Below, in pieces: positions 1 through 11,332 of a DNA stretch of 64,000 nucleotides (positions within the stretch are counted from its first letter, which is position 1; each line of letters begins with the position of its first letter). The notes beneath the pieces were generated by a model. That model did no database searches. It saw only the letters and a list, made by a program, of their open reading frames with translations, and was not told the origin of the DNA. The stretch is from NCBI GenBank assembly GCA_900095095.1, contig FMBT01000365.1, forward strand, positions 62,001 to 126,000. Reading direction: 5' to 3'. The position numbers and the translations under genes are program-made. Source of the stretch: Fragilariopsis cylindrus CCMP1102. Its lineage: Eukaryota > Bacillariophyta > Bacillariophyceae > Bacillariales > Bacillariaceae.

Positions 1-901
1 TAGGTAAAAAACGAGGGTCTTCGTACGTACTTTGAGATTCATCCTCTATTCTATCATCATCTTCATCTTCAGAAGATTCACTTTGACTCTGAAATAAGCT
101 TTTGTAGAAAGGCATGACGCCCTCCATCGTTCCCAAAAACCGCTCTCCATATCTACCTGGTCGTCTAAATGACTATAATCACCATACTGCATATTGCATT
201 TTTTGGGACTTAAGGTAGCCATCGCATTACTAAAACCTTCTTTAGCAGCCATATCTAATCCATTAACGTACTGCATTGGTACAGGAAGATTAAGTTTCAT
301 TTGCACTTCCGTTGAATCACCAACCTGGTTGCAATGAATCCCTCCCATCTTTTTTAGATTACCCGCCATATCATTAAGCGCAGACATGATGTTTTCTTCC
401 CAGTCGTTTACAGACTCCAAATCTGTTCCTGAAGAAGAGGATGACGAGCTTCCCGATCTAAACGTGGATCGACTACCTGACGTTGTTTGTACATGTGTGC
501 CTCTAGTATGTTCAGTTGGTGTCTGTAATCCACTGGGAGTTGTTGAACGAGGAGCAAAAACTCATTGTACATCTCTGCATATCGTTCATCATCATCTCTA
601 TCCTCCATACTTATTTCCTCTTGTTGTTGTTGCTTTTGCTGTTGTTGTTGTTGTTGTTGTTGTTGCACCTGTACATTATGTCTCTTACCAACCCTCGGAC
701 TTTGTTGGTGTTCTACTGCAACGTACTGTTGGTGTAGATGATACGCTGCTGCTACTGGTGCATCGCCATCATGGTATGGATGTCGTTCATTGAATTGGAC
801 ATTGGTCGCAGAATTATATATTCCTGCTGCATTTCATCTCCACCATAATAATTTTGTCTTGGATGATTATTCATATTCGTATTCGTACTGTTGCGTCTCA
901 T
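1..901 (-). CDS. Gln/Ser-rich hypothetical protein, 3' end beyond window
   Basis: I do not recognise this protein. Reading from an ATG at 901 it starts MRRNSTNTNMNN, then has a His/Gln-rich stretch, a poly-Gln tract (about 612-668), an acidic segment (EDRDDDERYAEMYNEF), a poly-Ser stretch and a segment that looks folded (ESVNDWEENIMSALNDM). It is still coding at base 1, so the C-terminus is missing. The frame changes three times, near 815, 562 and 133. At each place one added base, at 562 and 133 in a T5 run, restores an open frame with the same composition (for example FLGTMEGVMPFYKS after 133). I therefore treat it as one gene with sequencing deletions; a pseudogene or introns are the alternatives. 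Gln-rich composition with acidic patches is common in diatom nuclear regulators, but no DNA-binding domain is visible. Confidence 0.5.
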
Positions 902-1665
902 GATAATAATATGAAAATCCGAGTAACACACATTGACTTAGTTTGTGTTGCCTTTTACGATGTTTCGATCGTATCGTCGATGCCTTCGTGGACGCGTGCC
1001 TATATTTTGTACTCAAAAAATGTTTTAATGAATCGAATCAATCCGATAACGTTTTAAACGGCTGTAATGAAGTTGTCTGCAGAGGTAGAGGAGGAGTACA
1101 TACATGTATACTACATCAATAAAAAAATTGGAATATTACGACAACTATCATAAAATAGTGAGCGATTGGAAATCAGTGAGGTATGCTCGATCGGCGATCA
1201 AACCAAAATGTTTTTCGTGCGACATACATACTGTACACAATTTTTAAGACGTGGCCGTGCATTCGCCTCGTTCGTATGTATGTTAATAGTTGTAGTACAT
1301 AGCATGTCATTGGTATCGGTATGGCAAAAGTGAAATCTTAACGGTATATAACGGCGCACTGGGGGAGATTTTATAAAATTATATTATAATTTTAGCGAGC
1401 ATATTATTTGATTCACGTCTTTTTCTTCAGACCGGCTAACCACTAAGCATTATACTATTTTCGCCGAATAATATTTCGCTTCGGAACAACTTGTTGTGCG
1501 TGTAAAGATGAAAGCAACAGTACAGTATATAATTGGTGTAAATTGGAGTGAGTCAAGTCGTCAGTCGAATCGAATCATATTTGAAAGTCTTGTCCTATCA
1601 CTTTATCATTTACCACTCTAGCTTCTACATACTACCAATAACCGAGGAGAGTGAACAGAAAAGTA
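902..1665. other. Divergent intergenic region
   Basis: It separates the start codons of two divergent genes and should hold both promoters. It is AT-rich with several ORFs under 70 codons that show no coding character. I see no RNA gene or transposon. Confidence 0.5.
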
Positions 1666-4404
1666 ATGTTTAAAAAAATCTTTCCCGGGTGTTCGGCCAA
1701 ACCAAAACAAGAAGCGTCGAAGCGTCATGACAGCGCTTCATCTATCGCGGATTTGGACGGTGCGTCAAGTAGTGACACTGAGAATTCGGATAATCATTGC
1801 AGACCAAGGGCGGAGAACTTAGAAGACTACGAAGGATCAGAACTCGTTCATGGTATTTTAAGTCAATCTTCGCCAGATGATGACGACTCTTCCGCGTCCG
1901 AGTACTCAAGAGGTTACGGTTCGGATTATGATGACGAGGAGGAGGAGGAGGAGGAGGGAATGGAGGGTGTTCTGCAAATGGGATGTATGGACATCGTATT
2001 CCTACCGAACTCAATGAATAATACAAAAAAGTCCCTTGTTAAGATTAATAAAAAAGGAGATAGAGAACTTAATCTCGACATCAAGGGTCCCCTAGCATTA
2101 CGACTAGAATCTCAGATGAAGGAATCTTGTGAAAATCAAGAACCTAATACGACGAAGAGTTTGAGTTCCGTTCTGGATTGTAGAACTCCCAAGGGACATA
2201 TAATCCCTGATGATCATAGTCTTCTTTTAACAGAACAGTCGCCATTAAGAGAACCGGAATCAAATCCTTTTAAATCTCTCATGTCGCTCTCGCATGAATC
2301 TTCATCATCATGCGACGAAGATTGCGATTCGAACATAGTAAAGGAAAATTTTATCCTGCCTCCCCCACTACAGCCGTTCCAAATGCAGGCGTCGAATGTC
2401 AATCCTGGTGCGATGCAGAATTATCACAATCGCAATCACAATCACAATCAGCATGATCGACAGCATTACCACCAACAACATCAGCAGCATCACCGAAACG
2501 AACATATGTTTGTACCGGTTAATATTCCATACGAAATGCTTGTGAACGGCAAAGTAGATCCATACCACGCAGATTCTCCACGAAATCTGCCTGAAAATCA
2601 TCATCAAGGCTTTCATCAGGGAATTTCGAATTCAGCTAAGGCGACAGAGCCACCACTCATTGGAAAAATGCCAGGTCAAATCTTAGTTCAGGAACAGCAT
2701 AGCTATGATGAAGCAGAAGAAAGTTGTTTGAGCGACGATGTCATTACAGCACCCGACCCACCTGAAGCATCTAATCCGTACAGTAATTCCGGACCACACA
2801 ATTCCGTTCGGTATCAGGAAGAGCAGTCGGCGTTCCCGTCCACCTCACGAGTTGAACAACAGTCTTCTTCTAGTTCAAAAGCCATAGTCAATCAAAGAAC
2901 TCGCAGCATTCAAAGGAATCCCTCCCCACAACTACAGGTGCCAGGCAAACAGCTTCTACCGTTAAAATCAAAATCTGAGCCTAATAAAGAGAAAAGGATC
3001 ATTCATATAACTAAAAACGAAGCAGGAAGTGATTCTTCCATTGTAACGCGGGGAGATTCAATCTCACATCAATCAACACAAACAGATTTTCTTCATTCCT
3101 TTTCGTCGTTGTCAAGCAAAGCAAAAGTTCATCGATGGAGGAAGGCTAATATGCAACGTCTGAAACAGCGTAATCTATCCCTAATAAGAGACGAGGGTCA
3201 GGATATCGGCTTCTCCGTAGACTCAGACCAGGCAATTGCCGAGGAGGATCTAGATGAAGAGGAAGCAACGAATGGAAACGACGATGCATCAAGTGACAGA
3301 TCTACCACGAGCGATCCTCTCATGTTTGATTCAATGTTCAGCCGTCGGAAACAACGACGACAGGTTGCAAAGCAAAAGTTAAAAAGGATATCAGACATGC
3401 CTGTTGTTCTTGAATCGAAGTCTCACCTGTCACCAAATGATGGTAGCGCAACAGTCGCCCCAAGCGATATAAATTCAGACATATCTGATGTTCTTCAATC
3501 GCAATTTCATCTGTCATCGAATAATGGTAGCCCTCTATCTACCCCTATCGACATAAATAATGATGGGATCCTCCTACCGTCTTGTACTCACGACCTTAAT
3601 TTACCCGCGAATTCATTGAATCGTGCTCGCACTCCCTCGATGGTCAAAGCAGCGGAGACGGCGGCGGCGGCAGTAGAGGCAGAAGCAGCTCTACATCAAA
3701 AGTATCACTCAATGAAAAACGATATCGTCGACGAAGAAGATACAGAAAACAATGCCCAATCACATATCGGAGGCAATAATTATACTTTCTCGAAGAAAAA
3801 AGAGAAGTTAAAGGGCAATCTATCGTTATCTTTGCCCTCGCTTCAAGACGAAGATCTCTTTCCTGTACTTACAACTGCTAGTAGTACTGATGCGACGATC
3901 CTCGAACAAGTAGTAGAAACACCAAACGCTAAATCACGTTCGAAGTCATCCTTTCACCGTCCGCTACTAGGTATTTCTTCCCCACATGCTTCTTCCGTAT
4001 TAGCAGCAGCAGCAGCAGTGCCTATGGCACCTTCTCCTCGCCATTCCCTATCAAGAATTACCTCTCCTCGCGTCAGAAAAGACATCAGTAGCTCTTTCTC
4101 TATAATGCCATCCACGACCGATTGGCATGATGCCGAGGCGTATGAACTATCCTTTTCTGAGAATGGGAACGCGAATGACAATGGCAGTAGCCACAATATC
4201 GGTGGTCTATACTTGAAACCAACTTATACAAGTGAATGGCATGACACGTCTCAAAGTTTGAGTAGTAGAGTTGCTATTGCTTTACAAAAGAGTCCTGGTG
4301 GTACGCTGACTCGTACAGAGAGCACTATTTACACCGATTCCACAGAAGGAGTCTATGGTGCAGATGAGTTTTTCGAAGCTAATATGTTCAATGAAATAAA
4401 TTAA
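1666..4404 (+). CDS. Ser-rich hypothetical protein (912 aa)
   Basis: A single uninterrupted frame with no recognised domain. I chose the ATG at 1666 (MFKKIFPGCSAK); an in-frame GTG lies 15 bases upstream but is not a likely eukaryotic start. Visible features in order are a basic Lys-rich N-terminus, an acidic stretch of Asp/Glu near residues 85-100 (run of GAG codons at 1938-1955), a His/Gln-rich tract at about 250-280, a basic possible helix (KVHRWRKANMQRLKQR) at about 490-505, and two C-terminal copies of a W-H-D motif (TDWHD and SEWHD). No signal peptide or membrane segment. Composition suggests a mostly disordered cytosolic or nuclear protein. The reading frame is certainly coding; function unknown. 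Confidence 0.75.
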   Translation: MFKKIFPGCSAKPKQEASKRHDSASSIADLDGASSSDTENSDNHCRPRAENLEDYEGSELVHGILSQSSPDDDDSSASEYSRGYGSDYDDEEEEEEEGMEGVLQMGCMDIVFLPNSMNNTKKSLVKINKKGDRELNLDIKGPLALRLESQMKESCENQEPNTTKSLSSVLDCRTPKGHIIPDDHSLLLTEQSPLREPESNPFKSLMSLSHESSSSCDEDCDSNIVKENFILPPPLQPFQMQASNVNPGAMQNYHNRNHNHNQHDRQHYHQQHQQHHRNEHMFVPVNIPYEMLVNGKVDPYHADSPRNLPENHHQGFHQGISNSAKATEPPLIGKMPGQILVQEQHSYDEAEESCLSDDVITAPDPPEASNPYSNSGPHNSVRYQEEQSAFPSTSRVEQQSSSSSKAIVNQRTRSIQRNPSPQLQVPGKQLLPLKSKSEPNKEKRIIHITKNEAGSDSSIVTRGDSISHQSTQTDFLHSFSSLSSKAKVHRWRKANMQRLKQRNLSLIRDEGQDIGFSVDSDQAIAEEDLDEEEATNGNDDASSDRSTTSDPLMFDSMFSRRKQRRQVAKQKLKRISDMPVVLESKSHLSPNDGSATVAPSDINSDISDVLQSQFHLSSNNGSPLSTPIDINNDGILLPSCTHDLNLPANSLNRARTPSMVKAAETAAAAVEAEAALHQKYHSMKNDIVDEEDTENNAQSHIGGNNYTFSKKKEKLKGNLSLSLPSLQDEDLFPVLTTASSTDATILEQVVETPNAKSRSKSSFHRPLLGISSPHASSVLAAAAAVPMAPSPRHSLSRITSPRVRKDISSSFSIMPSTTDWHDAEAYELSFSENGNANDNGSSHNIGGLYLKPTYTSEWHDTSQSLSSRVAIALQKSPGGTLTRTESTIYTDSTEGVYGADEFFEANMFNEIN

Positions 4405-4712
4405 TAAAAAAGACGTAATGTGATCCTTGTAAAGTGTAACGAACTAGTTTTTATTTCAATTCTATTTTAAATTTCTGATCCTTGTAAAGTGCAATGAACT
4501 AGTTTTTATTTCAATTCAACTAATATTTCTTTTAGTACTTTAAATTTAAAATCACGCACTAAAATAGCCTCAGTTGCCATATCTTTTTAGGGAAAACAAA
4601 TCAAAAATACGATTTAATAGAAATCGATTCGTCCATGAAACTGATCTATCTATCAAGAATACCCGCCCCCCCCCCCCCCCCTTCCATAGTATAGGACCTA
4701 GTATGTGTTATT
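4405..4712. other. Convergent intergenic region with C16 tract
   Basis: 3' flank shared by two convergent genes. It contains a 42-bp direct repeat (listed separately) and an uninterrupted run of 16 C at 4666-4681. Confidence 0.5.
4421..4517. repeat. Direct repeat, 42 bp x 2, in a 3' flank
   Basis: Copies at 4421-4462 and 4476-4517 both begin TGATCCTTGTAAAGTG and end TTTTTATTTCAATTC, differing at two positions with a 13-bp spacer. They lie just after the stop codon at 4404, so they probably sit in the 3' UTR or terminator. Confidence 0.8.
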
Positions 4713-5795
4713 TTATACTATCTCACCAGAAAGATTTGTTGCTGATTCAAGACCACCGCCTGAATTACTTTCCGTCATTTCCAAGTCGGATGCTTTCGGG
4801 GACATTCCTGGTTCATTATTATTATCAGATCCATCATCATTATTATTTTTGCTGTTATTGTTGTTGTTGTTGCTTGTATTTGTAGCACTATTTCCTCCTC
4901 GGGACATCATCCACCACGATAAAGAACAGATCGGAACACGTTGTTGTTTCCAACCTATATATAATGAATGTATACCAATGAATAATGCAGCAAAACCACA
5001 TACCATCGCAACGAATGGATCTAACCACCAAATATCTGGTTTTGATTTGATAATAATTGTATTCACAAATAATGCTGATGCTAATATCGTACCAATCAAT
5101 GAACAAATTCCATCTTTGTATAAACTTTCTGAACTTAATGCAGATGCATAATGGAATTTAAATATTGTTAATGTACCAAATATGAATACAGAAAACCCTG
5201 CAATATAAATAACAACATTCATTTCAATTTGATTCGTAACGGGTCCCATAGCAATATCATAACTTGATGTTGCTATCACACCAAATCCTAATAAAATTAA
5301 TACTAATGATATTGCCATACTAGCACGTAATTCTCGTCTTTTCAAAATCTTTTCACGTTCCTTTGTTATATGACCTGGTGCATAAAATCTCCATAATACA
5401 ACAATACTACTAAACAAATCAACACAGTTTTCTAACCCAAAAACTAAACATAATACTGATCCAACAAGCTATATAATTATATTAAATTGTGACGACGACG
5501 GATGTCATACAAAGATGATGATGATATTGATGTTGGAATGGTGTGAGTTAAACGTTTTGTATACTTGTATGGGGGAATAATGAATAGTATTTTATGGTAG
5601 TACTACTGTATCGATCGATCGATTGATCCACAATGTAGATCTGAATCGTGCATTTTTCTTTGAATGAACTAGCTTAACTCAACTTACAATGTAATATACG
5701 ATACCAATAGTAGCAAAAATAAGAGTTAGAATGACACTAAACCAACTGAGTATAAATGCACTCTTACTAGTTGGTTCCTTCCAAATTGATGACAT
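4713..5795 (-). CDS. TMEM163-like cation-efflux membrane protein
   Basis: Two exons, complement(4713-5468, 5688-5795), 287 aa. The donor GTAAGT follows the first 36 codons and the acceptor is TATAG; the join is in frame (VYYI then LVGSVLC). I count about six membrane segments, the number expected for the cation diffusion facilitator fold and TMEM163 (human protein about 289 aa), which moves Zn2+ in animals. Helix 2 holds Glu and Asp in LENCVDLFSS and helix 5 is followed by WWLDP, matching the acidic metal-site positions of this family. The C-terminal tail is Asn/Ser-rich and cytosolic. The alternative is a more general CDF member. Its neighbour alanine racemase is divergent and unrelated. Confidence 0.65.
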
Positions 5796-6513
5796 GATGA
5801 TACTGTAATTGTTGTTACTTCGTTGTTGCTTCTTTGCTCTGTCTCTTCTCTTCTCTTCGCTTTGCTTGTTGTTGATGTTTGATGTTTGAAGACAGATGTT
5901 ACGGTTGGTGTTATGGCAAAATACTATTCTGTCATTCGTCTTGTTTTTGTTCTACAGTAATAACTTAATGTATTTATTTTCAGATCATCAATCTTCGAGT
6001 GGATGGATCTTTTTATCTTTTCACAAGAAGTAAGAAACGCAAAAAAGGACAATAATGGCGGGAACATGGAAAATGACTGCTTTCGAAGTAAGAGAGAGCC
6101 TTTAATGCGTCATTTTTTCACGAATGAGAACATTTTTCCTTTCTCAAATCTTGCGCATCCTCATTCTACTTTACTTTGTACTGTACAATACAATTAAATT
6201 CAATCGTGTCTTCGCTTAACATATTAAGACCGTCTGTCGCTCAGACGAATCCGGGACCCGATACCCTGGTAAATCACGTGCATTGTGCCTTGTAATACCG
6301 TTTTTATGAGGAAGGGATATAATATTATGAAAGCATATTTATATTCCGCATTGAGCATCGTGTTTGCCCGAGAGGAATTGAATTGAATTGAATTGAATTG
6401 AATTGCTGGATCAATCAACATTGTTACACAAAGTAGAAAGGAAGAAAGAGAAGAAGAGATAACCGAACGAACGAACGAACGAACGAGAACGATTTATCTT
6501 ATTCTCAACCAAC
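5796..6513. other. Divergent intergenic region with short tandem repeats
   Basis: Upstream DNA of the TMEM163-like and alanine racemase genes. It carries a GAATT pentamer array at 6370-6404 and a CGAA tetramer array at 6464-6486, the latter inside the presumed 5' UTR of the racemase. A 64-codon ORF at 6003 shows no coding character. Confidence 0.5.
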
Positions 6514-8291
6514 ATGAATGAAATGACAGCATCAGGAAAATTTCTGCAGCCACCACCAATCCGTAACATCGTCGTGGGGAGTAGCACTACTAATACTACT
6601 ACTAGCAGTAACAGTACAAATCAGAATGATAATAGACGCAACATTATAAGTGGTGGTACAAGTACGAGTACGAATATCAATAACAATCCTGCTGTTATCA
6701 TCGATACAACATTTCATCGTGCTGTACATAAAGTACGATTATCAGCATTGGAACATAATTATTCAGAAGTAGAATCTGTTGCAAATCGTCAACAATGCAG
6801 TGTTATTGTTGTTGTTAAAGCAGATGGGTATGGACATGGTGCAATACCAACAGCATTATATTTAGCTGATAAAATTGGTGCTGATGCCTTTGCTGTTGCA
6901 ACCCTCCAGGAGGGTATTGCACTTCGAAAAGCAATCCAAGAAACTGCTGCTGCTGCTGCTGCAACAACAATAACAACAAATAATAATAATGATAATGCAA
7001 TTAATTATTATTTTAATTTGAATAATAAACTGAACCAAACAAGCGCAGCAACTGTAGCTGCAACGTATAATAATAATAATAACGATAATATAACTGGATC
7101 AATAAAAGAACAACAGCAACAAGATTCGTCGATGAGTTTAATCACAAGTACATTTAGTGATTTTTCAGCTATTTATGGTACTAATACTAGTGGTAGTGGA
7201 GGAGGTGGTGGAGGGAGTAATAATAAAAAACGACGAAGTTTACGACAAGCTCATATACGTATATTGGTTTTAGGTCCACCAGTTGGCTTTCCTCGTTGTT
7301 TTGATGATTATTATCATTATAATATTGAAGTTATGATATCAGGTCCAGAGGTTGCTATGGCATTGTATGAATGGGTATGTAATACAGATGAAAGAAAAAG
7401 ATTACAGGTAGAAAGAGCAGCAAATGATCTTAAAGAAAAGATATTACTAAATAATGAACATGAATTTCCACTGCTCAACAATAATAATGTTAACAATATC
7501 AATAATAATAACAATAATAATAGAGGATCAGTAGTGATAAAAACGAAAGCACAACAACATCAACAAGATGGTAGCAGTAATACAGAATTATCAACAACAA
7601 CGAATACAAATACGAATATAAGTAATAGTAATAATAATGGTGGAGGTGAAAAAATGCAAACGACTACTAACGCAATAACAGCTGCTGCAAATATGAATAC
7701 AAATAATATAGACAACTATTCACGAACGTCCAGTTCTAGTACACATAGTAGTGGTTCTAATACTGCACACCAACATAATATACCATCAGCAACATTAACA
7801 AATGTAACAGGGTCAGACTTAGCCAGAGAAGTTCGAGAAATAATGAAAAATCAAAAATTGGCTGTAGAGACACAACAGAAGCAACAACAGATGCTTCAAC
7901 AGCAGCAACAACAACAAAAGAATCATCAACAACAACAACAACGTAAATCATCCACCGTGGTTGTTGTTTCTGGTAGTGGTGGTGGTGGTGAACAGACTTC
8001 CCTAAGTGGTTCGTCATCAACTGTCACTCCAGTATCATCTAGTCTAGATATGACTGTATGTAACGGTACAGGTGGTAGGGGTAGTAGTGATGGTAATGTT
8101 CAAGTCTTTGCGGGTATCGAAGAAACTGCTAGACATTCTCGGATACGTCAAAGAGCTATGTCAAAAGTAGTTTTCTACGATAGTGGGGGTGATGATGATG
8201 CTAATGACAATGAAGATGAAGTAGGCAAGGAGGAGGAAGGTATTGGATACAATGACAGTCATAATAATAATAATAATATTAATATGGATGT

Positions 8292-8323
<32 letters not shown>

Positions 8324-9414
8324 GTAATAATACACAAGATCAGCAACGAAAACAGCAGCAGCAATTTGAAAACGTCCACAACAACAAATCAGAAGATGGT
8401 GGGGATTCTCTTGTCACGTCGTCAACATCGACGACGGCGTCAATGACAACAACGACAACGACTGCTGTCCCCATCCCCTCTACGTCTCGCCGTATCCCTA
8501 CCAATACTAATCGCAAAGCTCTACCGATGATGGCTCCAACAAAGAAACGACTACGATGGCATGCCCTTGTAGATAGTGGTATGGGACGATTAGGATTTCG
8601 GACTGATCCCGTTTCCAAAGAAGATCAGGGTAAACGTAGGGATTCTGTAGAAATCCTTAAGGAACTTGTCGACTTAGAGGTTAATCTCGATTGTCCGATT
8701 GAATTTTATGGCATGTGCACTCATATGGCTGATGCATCAAATTCAACTTCAACGTACACAAATTCACAAATTAATAAGTTTACGAATTTACTCAAACGTG
8801 TCCGTAATGCGGGGATATCAGTACCAACAATTAGTACCGATAATTCTGCTGCATTACTGACAACGAACTTAACACATTTTGATTCCAAAGAATTATTAAC
8901 ACAAACCGATGCAAATTCACGAGGATTTGTACGAACAGGTGGAGCAATATACGGTCAACGACCCACCTTTTCACAACTAAGAGCTGTTTCGACGTTAATG
9001 GCATCCGTTCGTCATGTTGCAATACTCAAAGAGGGGGAATCGGTTGGATACGATCGTGCATACGTTGCACCAATGAATTCACGAATAGCAACCTTAACTA
9101 TAGGCTTCGCCGACGGATACCCTCGTGAATTAGGTAACGGTATTGGTAGAGTCTCTATACGGGGTCATCTTTTCCCCGTTGCCGGTAATGTTTGTATGGA
9201 TATGCTTATGGTCGAGTTGGGTCCTGCCGGAGATAAAGAAGGGATTGGCGCACAGGTAGTGGTGGGCGATACTGCCATATTATGGGGTCCAGATGATGGA
9301 GAAGAAGGTGAAGGTCATGTACGACTTCAAGATTTAGCTGCTATCCTAAAAACGACTCAATCTGCATTAACTTGCGGTCTTAACAAGGAAAGAGTCCTTA
9401 GACAATACTCATAA
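6514..9414 (+). CDS. alr: Alanine racemase with long low-complexity insertions (966 aa)
   Basis: Pyridoxal-phosphate enzyme interconverting L- and D-alanine. The PLP lysine motif VKADGYGHG places Lys at about residue 102, in the N-terminal barrel. The C-terminal part starts at about residue 680 with DSGMGRLGF, continues through ISTDNSAAL and RTGGAIYG, and holds the second catalytic residue in VGYDRAY (Tyr about 846) and the GNVCMDM signature. Bacterial enzymes are about 370 aa; here about 100 residues of Asn/Thr are inserted at 143-243 and about 390 residues of Asn/Gln/Ser/Thr at 290-680, both at places between conserved blocks. The frame is open throughout, so these look translated rather than intronic, though transcript data would decide. 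The start is ATG 6514 with a 60-residue low-complexity leader and no clear signal peptide. Confidence 0.9.
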
Positions 9415-9603
9415 CTAGCAGTAGTAGAGTAAGTTATGTGAGTAGAAAGAGCAAACAACGAGAGAAATGGTGATTGTTTATAATAATAGATACTTAACTA
9501 TACTGTAGTAATATAATCAAAATTTCTTTTTACAAAAATAGTATTAGAGTAAAGCAGAAATATGTTATCACAATTCTTTCCTTTCTTTTTTATTCTTCTT
9601 CTT

Positions 9604-10429
9604 CTAATAGGCCGAACCCCAATCGTCTTGATGATAATATTCAGACAATAATCGATATATGTAACTCGGCTGAAAACTTCCAACATTTGTAACAAACAAG
9701 TTAATATTCTCAGGTCGTATGTAATCATGTAGTGGATTAACAAAATCGACCTGTTGGTCCTGTTGGGATGCATAATCAATAACCGATCCAGGACTGAGTA
9801 AATCATTTAATGTGTCCTGACCTTCATGTGGAAATAATGGTGTTAATTTAAACATCCCCGTCAAACAAACAACAGGGACGGCATTTTCAGCTGCCGCCAA
9901 TGCGACTAAATTACAACCACTGGGTGCCACCAAACCTCCATTGGCCAATACAGCGTGTGCTGGTAATAGAACTTTGTTTACCCGGGCCATCATTGCAACT
10001 ATTGCTGCATCTGGTATGACACAAACATCAATAGAATTGCCGGCTTCGGTTGGTTGGGCTAAGGTACGGGCCATGTCATGTCCTTCATAATGTGGTGCAC
10101 CCTCACAAACAATAACGGTAAAACGAAGTTTCTTATCGGCAGCTGTTTTTAAAAATTCAATCACGGTATCACTTTTACCGTATGTTAGAATAACTTCGCC
10201 CGAATGTATATGATTCGTTGCTTGTTCATTGATAGTCTTATGCAAATCTTCAAGGTCCGATGTAATTTCTTGTATGGCCTCCATAATAGATTGTTTCAGA
10301 TCCGATCGGGGTGGTAAATAAAAAATAGGTGGAAGATTGGATGCTGACTCTTTGACACCCACCGCTTGTTGTTCCAAAACATCTCCAACTGACCCCACCG
10401 ATTCCGATCTTTTATGCTGTTGTCTCTCT

Positions 10430-10473
<44 letters not shown>

Positions 10474-10965
10474 TTGTTGTTTTTCTTGACTGGGAGGCAG
10501 CTGAGGAATTATACTACTTCCTCGACTATGGGTTTTTACATGCTGGGGCAATGCCCATAACATACTTTCAAGAGATGATCGATCATCTATTCTCGTCGTT
10601 CCTCCACTGAGGACTTCTTCCCTCACCGCCGCTAGGATCCGTCGAACAACATTACCAATCGCCGGTTCACGAAATCCACCCGCAGCATCCATATCTCGTC
10701 CTAAACCACGCAGTAATGCCAATAATTGTGCTGGAGATCTCCATCTTGTACTACCAATCATAGTTTTGAGGACTTCTACAGTTCGGAGGGTAATCGAAAG
10801 ACGATCAGTATGAGATGGATGCTTCGATAGTCGACCCGCCATTCGAAGTTCAGTCTCAAATTTATCTAGTAGGGCAAGTTGCTTCGGGTGCTTCTCATTT
10901 AGCCATTCCCGTACACTTGATGTGTCGTTCATCATTCGTCTCTCTACGGCATCTACTGGGGGCAT
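9604..10965 (-). CDS. EIF2B2: Translation initiation factor eIF2B subunit beta
   Basis: Regulatory subunit of the guanine-nucleotide exchange factor that recharges eIF2 with GTP in the cytosol. 453 aa from ATG 10965 (MPPVDAVERR); the frame extends to 11007 only through non-ATG codons. The N-terminal helical region is followed by a poly-Gln tract at about residues 160-178 (CAG/CAA codons), then the Rossmann-like C-terminal half with ILTYGKSDTVIEFL, CEGAPHYEGHDMA, PDAAIVAMMARVNKV and ALLANGG-type AVLANGGLVAP, typical of eIF2B alpha/beta/delta. The set of motifs fits beta best. It is longer than the human protein (about 351 aa), mainly because of the Gln tract and an N-terminal extension. Divergent from the FkbM-like gene. 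Confidence 0.85.
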
Positions 10966-11332
10966 GATAGTGGTGATCTTATATCTTAATATATTGGTAC
11001 GTATCAACTGTAGCTAGTAGCAATGCTTCTTGATTTATTTGTGCTCACTGGTATTGTTCTTGATCAGCCTTGTTTGTCTTTCGATTGTTTAGTTTGAATG
11101 TTTCATTGTCTTTTTTTTAGAATCATCTTTAATTATGACGACCGAGGACCGACGACTAGCAGACTGACCTTAAAAGGTCATCAGTAAAGTACAGTGCTGT
11201 AGTTACCTTAGTGTATCGCTCGTTGAAATCGAGATTTTATTCAGACGATGCTTTATTCAGACGATGCTTTTATGACGGGTTTGTCGTTCTTCTTCCATAT
11301 AAATTAAAAACGTATCTTTCCCAACATTCAAC
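10966..11332. other. Divergent intergenic region
   Basis: Shared upstream region. It has a short direct repeat of ATTCAGACGATGCTTT at 11240-11270. Nothing else recognised. Confidence 0.45.

Noticed and set aside
6221-6300. tRNA-like stretch with CGAATCCGGGA
   Set aside because: It does not fold into a cloverleaf with a proper anticodon arm and lacks a matching A box.
8243-8446. Hydrophobic Ile/Val-rich ORF inside alr
   Set aside because: It is the translation of the AAT/GAT repeat in another frame of the racemase gene.
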